10,118 nucleotides of DNA from Chryseobacterium gleum (lineage in GTDB: Bacteria > Bacteroidota > Bacteroidia > Flavobacteriales_D > Crocinitomicaceae), in NCBI GenBank assembly GCA_945877005.1, contig CAMCQL010000053.1, positions 1-10,118 of the forward strand. The letters are read 5' to 3'. Shown one piece after another: positions 1-7,124 of the stretch. The stretch's first letter is position 1. Each line of letters starts with the position of its first letter. A program made the position numbers and the translations under genes. A model generated the notes under the pieces. That model worked only from the letters and a program-made list of their open reading frames with translations. It was not told the origin of the DNA and searched no databases.

Positions 1-36
1 TTCAGACATTTTATTGAAAATTTAGTTGAAAAATAA
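1..36 (+). CDS. Possible C-terminal end of a gene entering from the left
   Basis: Reading + frame 1 gives eleven codons (FRHFIENLVEK) and then TAA at 34-36. The codons are typical for this genome (GAA, TTA, AAA, ATT), and a hairpin followed by TTTT lies 24 bases downstream. Together these suggest the tail of a + strand gene that converges with the LysM hydrolase ending at 198. Eleven open codons can easily occur by chance. A rival reading is a minus-strand gene starting with ATG at 9-7 (MSE...) and leaving the window, with a -7-like box at 47-54. The sequence alone does not decide between them, and no function can be assigned. Confidence 0.3.
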   Translation, partial: FRHFIENLVEK

Positions 37-59
37 GAATATTCGACAAATATAATGTT

Positions 60-87
60 TTGACTTGTTTTTGAAAGAGTCAATTTT
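60..87 (+). terminator. Weak terminator-like hairpin
   Basis: TTGACT at 60-65 pairs perfectly with AGTCAA at 78-83. One further inner G-U pair leaves a loop of about ten bases, and TTTT follows at 84-87. The stem is short and A/T-rich and the T-run is short, so this is at best a weak intrinsic terminator. Its position just after the putative stop at 36 is the main reason to list it. Confidence 0.28.
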
Positions 88-197
88 CAGTTGAATACAA
101 AAAATAGATCAAAAAGGTAGGGGCAATGTGCCTTAATTCTATTTGAGAGAGTTAATTTAATAATATGTTGTAATTATCTTAAAACAAATAGTTGAAT

Positions 198-1784
198 CTA
201 AGGAATTAAAAGTTTTTGATCAATTGAAAGTGCATCACTTTTTAATGAATTTTTTAGTTTTAAAGCAGATACAGTTGTATTAAATTTTTTGGCGATTTTC
301 ATGAGTGTATCTCCTTTTTTTACTGTGTAAGTTTCTGATTTTTTATTGGTTATATTGATTTTTTCAATAGTAGGTTTACTTGTTTGTTTTTCTTCTAAGT
401 CGATTGGTAAATCAAAATCAATCAATGAAATTTCTTTTTTTATTTCAATTGATGTTTGGTCTTTTATTAGATCAGCATTTGTTGATAAACTTGAAGCACT
501 TGTTTCTTTTTGTTGAACAATTAACGTGTCTTTTTCTAAGTTTACATATTTGAAGTAAGAATTTAAAAGAGCGTTCGTTAATAATTCACCTTTAAGTTTA
601 TATCCTTTTGTGGTTAGATGAATTAAATCATTTTGTGCTAATCCACTATCATTCCATTTTTTCATCGCATACCTTCCTCCAGCCACTGTAAAATAGTCGT
701 AGAAGGCAATGTCTTTATTTTTACAAAATTCTTTAATGAAATTAGAATAGTGATAGGCGTTTTCTATATTTGAATTATTTAGATAAGAATCCTGCATACC
801 AACAATAATGATTGATGCATGTGGAGCTGCATTTCGAATTCGTTGAATACTTTGTGTTAGTTTGTTTTCAATTGTTTTTTTGTTAAATGCGCCTTTTGCT
901 AGGTCATTAGTAGATAAATCAAAAATAACCAAGTCTACATTAAAATGTTTCGCTTGTTCTTCGAATAGTTTTTGTGATAAAAAACTTTGCATCGTTGCTC
1001 CGTTAATACCAACACTATGGTAGAGGAGTCCTTTAGGTTCCGTGTTTTCAATACTTATTCCATAAATTTCAAACTGTTTTTGTAGCGTGTTTGATTTATT
1101 TAATTGAAATTTAAGTGAGTTTAATGTATCTGGAATGATCCATTCATAAGTAAATTGATTGTTTAAATTGGGGGAGATATACTTCTGAAAATTCTGATTA
1201 ATTAATTTACATTCCAAAGAAGAATCTGATATCGAACAAAATAGTTTTATTTTTTTGAAGTCAGGATGAAGTGTTTGTTGGTTTTTTCTAAAATGTATCG
1301 AAAAACTAGCGTTCGTATCTTTTGATAGCCCTGTAATTCCTGTGATACTTAAAGGTAGTTTCGGGTTTCTTTGGGTGTTTTTTGAATACTCCCAGTTTCC
1401 AGAACTTTTGGTGTAGTAGTCGTAGGTTGCATGTGTATTACCTATCGCATATGGAAATACAATTCCTCGTCCACCGTAACCGAATATTTTTTGTAATTCA
1501 GTTCGTGCTGTTCCAGATGAAATATCAGTTTGTATATGAGAATCTCCGATATGTAAAATGGTTACTTTTTCATTATTGCTTTTTGAAAGTTTATAGAAAA
1601 AATTAGCCATACTTTTTCTTTGAAACCATTCGATGTAATTTGATGTTGTGTCGAGAAAATTAGGTAAGATAGAATAAGAAATAGGATTTATTTTTTTTAA
1701 TAATGGCAAATTTTCTTGAGACCAACTTTTAAAGTGAATAAGTTGAAAAATAAAAATAAATAGGTAAGATAGCCAATACTTCAA
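198..1784 (-). CDS. SGNH/GDSL hydrolase with C-terminal LysM domain, Ape1-like
   Basis: Predicted exported esterase of about 528 residues. A hydrophobic signal segment (about residues 5-18) ends in KSWSQE. SGNH blocks follow: GDSH with nucleophile Ser82, the GINGATMQ block near Gly262, STND with Asn293, and DLIH with Asp386 and His389. Roughly 160 residues lie between blocks I and II, starting with a GYGGRGIVFP stretch and continuing as a beta-rich insert. This layout recalls Ape1-type peptidoglycan O-acetylesterases, which carry a CBM35-like insert there. A Ser/Thr/Lys/Glu-rich linker (about 415-484) leads to one LysM repeat (485-528, YTVKKGDTLMKIAKKF...), a peptidoglycan-binding module. O-acetyl removal from peptidoglycan is an inference; another acyl-sugar substrate is possible. 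No in-frame ATG exists before residue 59. I chose TTG at 1784-1782, giving M-KYWLSYLF, because a -7 box overlaps the more upstream TTG at 1802. TTG at 1790 is also possible. Confidence 0.85.
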   Translation of the reverse strand: MKYWLSYLFIFIFQLIHFKSWSQENLPLLKKINPISYSILPNFLDTTSNYIEWFQRKSMANFFYKLSKSNNEKVTILHIGDSHIQTDISSGTARTELQKIFGYGGRGIVFPYAIGNTHATYDYYTKSSGNWEYSKNTQRNPKLPLSITGITGLSKDTNASFSIHFRKNQQTLHPDFKKIKLFCSISDSSLECKLINQNFQKYISPNLNNQFTYEWIIPDTLNSLKFQLNKSNTLQKQFEIYGISIENTEPKGLLYHSVGINGATMQSFLSQKLFEEQAKHFNVDLVIFDLSTNDLAKGAFNKKTIENKLTQSIQRIRNAAPHASIIIVGMQDSYLNNSNIENAYHYSNFIKEFCKNKDIAFYDYFTVAGGRYAMKKWNDSGLAQNDLIHLTTKGYKLKGELLTNALLNSYFKYVNLEKDTLIVQQKETSASSLSTNADLIKDQTSIEIKKEISLIDFDLPIDLEEKQTSKPTIEKINITNKKSETYTVKKGDTLMKIAKKFNTTVSALKLKNSLKSDALSIDQKLLIP

Positions 1785-1799
1785 GGTCAAGTCTTTTAA

Positions 1800-1807
1800 C
1801 AAAAATA
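1800..1807 (-). promoter_or_regulatory. Putative Bacteroidetes -7 box for the LysM hydrolase
   Basis: The minus strand reads TATTTTTG, an exact match to TAnnTTTG, 15 bases before the chosen TTG start at 1784. No clear -33 TTG is seen about 19 bases upstream. The box would place the transcript start near 1793, downstream of the TTG at 1802, which favours the shorter protein. Confidence 0.4.
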
Positions 1808-1869
1808 CAAAAATTAGAAAAAGTAGGTATTTTAATTTATAGATTAACTTTAACTATGCCCGAATACAT

Positions 1870-1877
1870 TACTTTTG
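1870..1877 (+). promoter_or_regulatory. Putative -7 box for the ABC exporter
   Basis: TACTTTTG matches TAnnTTTG exactly and is followed by CAT, as at the lolA promoter candidate. It ends 17 bases before the ATG at 1895, which implies a very short A-rich leader. A weak -33 candidate (TTTA, 1849-1852) lies 17 bases upstream. The msbA-like gene and ispH are probably both read from here. Confidence 0.5.
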
Positions 1878-1894
1878 CATAAAAAATACAAAGA

Positions 1895-3715
1895 ATGTTT
1901 GGCAGAAAAAAAGAAAAGTCAGAAAAAGTTAAAATCACTAAAGATTCCATTAAAAAAGCAAAAAGTATTTTTTTATATCTAAAACCGTATAGATTTTATT
2001 TTGCAATTGGTTGGTTGTTTTTAGTTTTATCTTCCTCTGCAGGTTTAGTTTTTCCTTATTTAATGGGACAGTTATTAGGTGGAGCAGGTTCAACAAACGC
2101 TATGTCAACTCCTACTTCTGGAGCAAATTTTTCGCTGGAAAATGTAAATATGGTTGCTTTTTATCTTTTTTTATTGTTCGGTTTTCAGGCTTTGTTTTCT
2201 TATTTTAGAGTAGTTATTTTTACAAAAGTTACTGAAAATACGTTGAGAGATATTCGACAATCTGCGTTTAGTAGATTGATTTATATGCCGATGGATTTTT
2301 TTAATCAAAATAAAGTAGGTGAGTTGACTTCGCGATTAACAGCTGACATTTCTCAAATTCAAGAAACATTACGTACTACAATTGCAGAATTTTTCAGACA
2401 ATTTGTTATTGTGATCGGTGGAATTATATTTTTGACGTTTCTATCTTGGAAATTGTGTTTGATAATGTTAGCTACAGTTCCAACAATGGCTGTAATCGCT
2501 ATATTTTTTGGTCGATTTATTAAGAAGTTATCTAAAAAAGCGCAGGATGAAACTGCAAATTCTACTGTAATACTTGAAGAAAGTTTAATGGGGATTTCTA
2601 ATGTTAAATCTTTTACAAATGAAGTCTTCACACTGTTGAAATTTCAAAAAATCAGTGAAGAAATTAGAATTCTAAATATTAAAGCTGGATTTTGGCGTGC
2701 AGTTTTTATCTCTTTTATAGTTTTTTGTTTGTTTGGGGCTATCGTTTTTATTATTTGGAGAGGTATAATAATGACACAAGGTGTTCATCCGGAATTGTCA
2801 AATAAAGATTTTTATTCGTTTATATTTTACACAGTGATGATGGGAGCATCGATTGGTTCGTTACCTGAATTATTTGCCTCAATTCAAAAAGCAATTGGTG
2901 CTACTGAAAATTTAATGGATTTAATCCATACTCCAAATGAAAATGATTTATTAAAAGGTGAAAAAACAACTGAAATCAAAGGGGAAATTGAATTTAAAAA
3001 TGTCACATTTTCATATCCTCAAAGAAAAGACATTTCAGTTTTGAATGGAATTAATTTATCTGCAGCATTCAATCAAACGATTGCATTGGTTGGGTCCTCT
3101 GGTGCTGGTAAATCTACAATTACGTCCTTATTGCTTCGCTTTTTTGATGTAAATAACGGAAGTATTTTAATCGATGGTGTACCAATTAATGAATACGATA
3201 TCAAGCATTTGCGTTTACACATTGCACTGGTACCTCAAGAGGTACTTTTGTTTGCAGGAACCATTGAAGAAAATATCGCTTTTGGTAATCCTTCTGCTTC
3301 AAAACAGGAAATTATAACAGCTGCTAAACAAGCAAATGCCTATGAATTTATTGAAAAATTTCCTGAGTCATTTGCAACTCAAGTAGGTGATAGGGGTATT
3401 CAATTGTCAGGCGGACAAAAACAACGGATTGCAATTGCTCGTGCCTTGCTTAAAAATCCTACTATTTTAATCTTAGACGAAGCAACATCTGCATTGGATT
3501 CTGAATCAGAACAATTGGTTCAAGAAGCGTTAGATAATTTAATGAAGGGGAGAACTTCTATCGTCATTGCACACAGATTATCAACCATCCGAAAAGCTGA
3601 TAAAATTTATGTATTGGATCAAGGTAAAATAGTAGAAGAGGGAACACATTCAGAATTATTATCACTTGAAAAAGGAATTTATTCTAATTTAGTTTCGATT
3701 CAAAATGAACAATAG
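1895..3715 (+). CDS. MsbA-like ABC exporter (fused permease and ATPase)
   Basis: Half-transporter of 606 residues, the usual length for type IV (MsbA/Sav1866) exporters, expected to work as an inner-membrane homodimer. The membrane domain spans about residues 30-335, with hydrophobic segments near 36-56, 87-110, 168-205 and 268-292. The nucleotide-binding domain (about 363-606) is complete: A-loop Tyr374, Walker A GSSGAGKST (400-408), Q-loop Gln448, signature LSGGQ (504-508), Walker B ILILDE (524-529), D-loop SALD (532-535) and switch His560. All catalytic residues are intact. A short Gly/Ser/Thr-rich insertion (about 62-80) lies in the first external loop, where flavobacterial homologues vary. 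Lipid A core or phospholipid flipping is the likely role, but the sequence cannot separate this from a drug or lipid exporter of the same fold. ispH follows 47 bases later with no visible promoter or terminator between, so co-transcription is likely. Confidence 0.93.
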   Translation: MFGRKKEKSEKVKITKDSIKKAKSIFLYLKPYRFYFAIGWLFLVLSSSAGLVFPYLMGQLLGGAGSTNAMSTPTSGANFSLENVNMVAFYLFLLFGFQALFSYFRVVIFTKVTENTLRDIRQSAFSRLIYMPMDFFNQNKVGELTSRLTADISQIQETLRTTIAEFFRQFVIVIGGIIFLTFLSWKLCLIMLATVPTMAVIAIFFGRFIKKLSKKAQDETANSTVILEESLMGISNVKSFTNEVFTLLKFQKISEEIRILNIKAGFWRAVFISFIVFCLFGAIVFIIWRGIIMTQGVHPELSNKDFYSFIFYTVMMGASIGSLPELFASIQKAIGATENLMDLIHTPNENDLLKGEKTTEIKGEIEFKNVTFSYPQRKDISVLNGINLSAAFNQTIALVGSSGAGKSTITSLLLRFFDVNNGSILIDGVPINEYDIKHLRLHIALVPQEVLLFAGTIEENIAFGNPSASKQEIITAAKQANAYEFIEKFPESFATQVGDRGIQLSGGQKQRIAIARALLKNPTILILDEATSALDSESEQLVQEALDNLMKGRTSIVIAHRLSTIRKADKIYVLDQGKIVEEGTHSELLSLEKGIYSNLVSIQNEQ

Positions 3716-3762
3716 ATTTTACCATTGAAGGTTTTCTAGTATTAAATACAATTAATAAAGGA

Positions 3763-4986
3763 ATGAAAAAATTTGAAATACCAGAGTATTATAAATCTAA
3801 CATAATCAGTAAAATAAAGGACATTAGGAAAAAAAATGATCCTCGAAAAAAAGATTTTTCACCTTCTTTATTGAAAGTTGGGAAGGCAGAATTTATAATT
3901 GCGCGTCATTTTGGTTTTTGTTATGGTGTAGAGAATGCAATTGAAATATCTTACAAAGCAATCAATGCAAATCCAGGAAAAAGAATATTTTTATTGAGTC
4001 AAATGATTCATAATCCTGGTGTGAATGAAGATTTATTAAGCCATGGTGTTCGTTTTATTCAAGATACACACGGACAGCAATTAATTCAATGGGATGAAAT
4101 ATCCTCAGAAGATATCGTGATTATTCCAGCTTTTGGAACTACTATTGAAATACAAGAAAAATTAACACAAATTGGAGTCCAAGTTGATGCTTTTAACACC
4201 ACCTGTCCTTTTGTTGAAAAAGTTTGGAATAGATCTGAAAAACTAGGTGTTGATGCTCACACCATTATTATTCATGGAAAGCATGATCATGAGGAGACGA
4301 GGGCAACATTTTCACACAGTGCTTCAAATGCACCTACTTTGGTTTTGAAAAATATTACTGAAGCTAATTGGTTATCTGAGTTTATTTTAGGTAATCGACC
4401 TATGAATGATTTTAAAGATGTTTTTGAAGGAAGGTTGACAGAAGGGTTTAATCCTTCCATTCATTTATCTAAAATAGGTGTTGTTAATCAGACAACTATG
4501 TTGGCTTCAGATACACAAGAGATTACTGATTTACTGAGAGAAACAATGATTCAAAAGTATGGTGCTGATTCAATTCAGGAGCATATTGCAGATACACGAG
4601 ACACATTGTGTTACGCAACAAATGACAATCAAACAGCTACTTATGGTTTAATGGAAGTTGCGGCAGATTTCGCAATAGTAGTTGGTGGTTATAATAGTTC
4701 CAACACGACGCATTTAGTAGAATTGTTAGAATCAAAATTTGATGTTTACTTTATTGAATCTGAAAAAGAAATAAATGATCAAGGTGAAATTTCATGTTAC
4801 AATATTCATTCCCAAGAAATAGAAAAAAGAAAGTTGTTTTCAAATTCATTGAAATCTTCTCATAAGATCGTTCTAACTTCTGGAGCTTCATGTCCTGATG
4901 CTGTTGTAGATGCTGTAATTAGAAAAATATTATTTGTATTAAATGAAGACGCAGATATTGAAAAAGCGATAGAATTAATTCAATGA
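3763..4986 (+). CDS. ispH: 4-hydroxy-3-methylbut-2-enyl diphosphate reductase
   Basis: Cytosolic [4Fe-4S] enzyme that reduces HMBPP to IPP and DMAPP in the last MEP-pathway step. The three cluster cysteines are in their expected contexts: Cys53 (GFCYGVENA), Cys148 (TTCPFVEKVW) and Cys283 (DTLCYATNDNQ). Substrate-site features include His83-Asn84, HEET at 176-179 (the counterpart of E. coli His124/Glu126), NQTT (242-245) and the NSSNTTHL stretch (311-318). At 407 residues it is much longer than E. coli IspH. A roughly 40-residue N-terminal extension, PAFG at 122-125 (where short enzymes have AHG) and the HGK..HEET motif place it with plant/cyanobacterial-type IspH, the form found in many Bacteroidetes. 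ATG at 3763 is the only reasonable start; AAAGGA directly touches it, too close for a normal Shine-Dalgarno. The stop overlaps the convergent GIN-domain gene by 12 bp. Confidence 0.96.
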   Translation: MKKFEIPEYYKSNIISKIKDIRKKNDPRKKDFSPSLLKVGKAEFIIARHFGFCYGVENAIEISYKAINANPGKRIFLLSQMIHNPGVNEDLLSHGVRFIQDTHGQQLIQWDEISSEDIVIIPAFGTTIEIQEKLTQIGVQVDAFNTTCPFVEKVWNRSEKLGVDAHTIIIHGKHDHEETRATFSHSASNAPTLVLKNITEANWLSEFILGNRPMNDFKDVFEGRLTEGFNPSIHLSKIGVVNQTTMLASDTQEITDLLRETMIQKYGADSIQEHIADTRDTLCYATNDNQTATYGLMEVAADFAIVVGGYNSSNTTHLVELLESKFDVYFIESEKEINDQGEISCYNIHSQEIEKRKLFSNSLKSSHKIVLTSGASCPDAVVDAVIRKILFVLNEDADIEKAIELIQ

Positions 4987-5754
4987 AATTAACTTCCCTT
5001 TATTTAATAGTTCTATGTCAACATATGAAGGGATACCCTTGAAGTAAATGTTGCCAGATTTTTCAATCCGTCCTCTAAGAGCGCAACCTTCTGTATTTAG
5101 ATTCATTTTATTTATGGATTGATGAATTGATCGTATCGAGTCTTTTGCAGTTAATTCTGATAAGTTATAAGTACTGATGCCACGTTGCTCTACTAAGTAG
5201 GAATTACATTTACCTTTAATAGTTAAATCACCATATCCACTAGAAGATGTTTCAAATCGGTTGCATTCAATATTTAATTGAATACTTCCTGCTCCTTTCA
5301 ATAAATAAACAGCTAATATGTCAGTTGTGATTGTGTCTAGAGAAGTTATTTTTTTTGATCCAGTATAATTAATTTTCTCAATTTTTTTGTAGTGAATAAT
5401 TGCTTTGTTTTTCGTTTCATAATTTCTAAGAAAACTACATGTTGCTGTATTTGATATTCTGAGTTCATTCGCTAAAACTTGAATTTCAATCATAGGAAGT
5501 GTTTTATCGTCACAGGTGAGTTCAATCCAATTGGATGTATCTCTAGTTAAATAATAATCTATATTATCTTCAAGATACAAATATTTAAATTCGCCTAATG
5601 GTATTTCTTGAGTAACGATTTTTCCTGATGTATAAAAACAGGTTTCTTTTTTATTAGAGCACTCAGCACAAAGGAAGCTGATAGAAATTAAAATAAATTT
5701 AAATAGATTGTTTTTAAACAATTTCCAGCTCTTTTTCCGATAAAGTAAATTCAT
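4975..5754 (-). CDS. Exported GIN-domain (DUF2807) protein, probable lipoprotein
   Basis: About 259 residues from ATG at 5754. A Lys-rich N-terminus leads to a hydrophobic stretch (about 18-30) ending in FLCAEC-SNKKE. Cys32 is a plausible lipidation site, although Glu at -1 is atypical. The rest (about 52-257) reads as a GIN domain: an opening FKYLYLEDNIDYYL segment, then DDKTLPMIEIQVLANELRI, then repeating beta-turn units such as TGSKK, KGAGSIQL, SGYGDLTIKG and SGNIYFKG, which suit a right-handed beta-helix. The family is common in Bacteroidetes, is often called an adhesin head domain, and has no firmly established function. The gene overlaps the symporter stop by 41 bp. A TTG at 5721-5719, 3 bases from the symporter stop codon, would give a neater lipoprotein signal (M-FKNNLFKFILIS) and 248 residues, so the start is uncertain. 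Confidence 0.82.
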   Translation of the reverse strand: MNLLYRKKSWKLFKNNLFKFILISISFLCAECSNKKETCFYTSGKIVTQEIPLGEFKYLYLEDNIDYYLTRDTSNWIELTCDDKTLPMIEIQVLANELRISNTATCSFLRNYETKNKAIIHYKKIEKINYTGSKKITSLDTITTDILAVYLLKGAGSIQLNIECNRFETSSSGYGDLTIKGKCNSYLVEQRGISTYNLSELTAKDSIRSIHQSINKMNLNTEGCALRGRIEKSGNIYFKGIPSYVDIELLNKGKLISLN

Positions 5755-7099
5755 TTTCACTTTTAGCAATAATAACTGAAGCTAAACAATTCCCTAACAC
5801 ATTTACACTTGTTCGTGCCATATCCATTAATGCGTCAACTGCTAAAATTACACTCGCTTTTTCTGGGTCAAGTCCCATTGAAGCAACAGTACCTGCTAAA
5901 ATCACAAAAGAAGCTCCTCTAACACCAGCTACACCTTTACTTGTCAACATTAGTACCAAACAAATACTAATTTGTTGACCAATACTTAAATCAACTCCAG
6001 ACATTTGTGCGACAAATACAGTCGCTAGCGATAAATAAAGGGTTGTTCCATCTAAATTAAAGCTATATCCAGTTGGTATTACGAACGCTACAATTTTTTT
6101 TGAAACTCCAAGTTGCTCCATATTTTCCATCGCTTTAGGAAGAGCTGCTTCGCTACTTGCTGTTGCAAAAGCGAGTGTGAAAGGTTCAATGACTGATTGT
6201 ATAAATCTTCTAATAGGAACTTTCGCAATCAATGCTATTGGTAATAATACGCCAAGGATAAATACGACGAGTGAGACGTAGAGTGTGCCTACTAATTTAA
6301 TTAAATTTAAAAGGATATCAACTCCTGATTTTGCTACCGTACTTGCTAAAGCTCCAAAAACGGCCAATGGAGCGATGTACATTACTATGTCCGTAAACTT
6401 AAACATGACTTCACTGAGACTTTCACAAAAATTTAATACGCGATTTTTGTGAACATAGTTAGTAACCATTCCTAAACCGATTGCAAAAATGATGGAGAAT
6501 ATAACAACTTGAAGAACTTGATTTTCATGAATAGATTTCGCGATATTCTCTGGGAAGATTTCAACAAAATGGTCTTTGTGGGTATTTGTTTGCTCCAATA
6601 ATTCAGTAGATTTTTCTATTTGACCTTTAGAAGCTTCAACTTTTACACCAACTCCAGCTTGAGTAATATTAATTGCAAGCAATCCAACAAATAAAGCTAT
6701 TGAAGTTACAATTTCAAAATAAAGAATACTTTTTAGTCCAATTCTTCCTAATTGTTTGATATTACTATGTCCTGCAATTCCTACCACTAATGTCGAAAAA
6801 ATTAAAGGAGAAACCAATGACTTTACTAAACGAAGAAAAATTTTCCCAAATCGTTCCGTTTCTAAAGCAAAAGTGGGGAAATCTAAACCAACTTCAATTC
6901 CTAATGCCATTGAAGAGAAAATCCACAAGGAAAGTTTTTTTCGTTTGTAAGTGATGAAAAAAATACTTCCAAGAAATAGGTAACGAATAATTTTAAAAAC
7001 GAGTTCTGTATCTGGTGAAAAAAAACTTTCTAAAAAAAAGATGAATCCAAACAACATAAATAACGTCACATACGAAAAAACAGATGTAAAATATTTCAT
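5714..7099 (-). CDS. Dicarboxylate/amino acid:cation symporter (DAACS family)
   Basis: Inner-membrane secondary transporter of 461 residues from ATG at 7099. Family landmarks are all present: hairpin-1 motif ASSEAALP (314-321), GYSFNLDGTTLY (344-355), hairpin-2 SKGVAGVRGASF (387-398) and the last-helix motif DALMDMARTSVNVLGN (422-437). Asp426 and Arg429 match the GltPh residues that hold the amino group and side-chain carboxylate of aspartate, so an acidic amino acid substrate is favoured over a plain dicarboxylate. Asn437 stands where GltPh has Asp405, a sodium-site ligand, so coupling may differ. The usual family N-terminus begins near residue 55; before it are two additional hydrophobic stretches (about 5-27 and 34-50). 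A TTG at 7138 would add 13 residues and overlap lolA, but ATG 25 bases after the lolA stop is more likely. It probably shares the lolA transcript. Confidence 0.93.
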   Translation of the reverse strand: MKYFTSVFSYVTLFMLFGFIFFLESFFSPDTELVFKIIRYLFLGSIFFITYKRKKLSLWIFSSMALGIEVGLDFPTFALETERFGKIFLRLVKSLVSPLIFSTLVVGIAGHSNIKQLGRIGLKSILYFEIVTSIALFVGLLAINITQAGVGVKVEASKGQIEKSTELLEQTNTHKDHFVEIFPENIAKSIHENQVLQVVIFSIIFAIGLGMVTNYVHKNRVLNFCESLSEVMFKFTDIVMYIAPLAVFGALASTVAKSGVDILLNLIKLVGTLYVSLVVFILGVLLPIALIAKVPIRRFIQSVIEPFTLAFATASSEAALPKAMENMEQLGVSKKIVAFVIPTGYSFNLDGTTLYLSLATVFVAQMSGVDLSIGQQISICLVLMLTSKGVAGVRGASFVILAGTVASMGLDPEKASVILAVDALMDMARTSVNVLGNCLASVIIAKSENEFTLSEKELEIV

Positions 7100-7124
7100 A
7101 ACAAGTAATTTAATAAGTGAAAAG

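Noticed and set aside
47..54. TATATTTG on the minus strand, a -7-like box, with ATG at 9-7 opening MSE... towards the left edge
   Set aside because: Only three codons of the possible gene are inside the window, no -33 element is clear, and the competing + strand tail ending at 36 has a downstream hairpin. Kept as an alternative, not as a feature.
122..132. GGCA-ATG-TGCC hairpin as a terminator for the LysM hydrolase
   Set aside because: The stem has only four sound pairs with a three-base loop, lies 66 bases or more past the stop, and has no strong T-run directly after it on the minus strand.
1382..1606. + strand ORF of 74 codons inside the LysM hydrolase gene
   Set aside because: It lies opposite a well-supported gene, has no domain or signal, and reads as an antisense shadow.
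2359..2631. Minus-strand ORF of 90 codons inside the ABC exporter
   Set aside because: It is fully opposite an intact exporter frame with conserved motifs and is not protein-like.
3716..3762. Terminator between the exporter and ispH (ACC..GGT then TTTT)
   Set aside because: A three-pair stem is too weak, and the short gap is more consistent with co-transcription.
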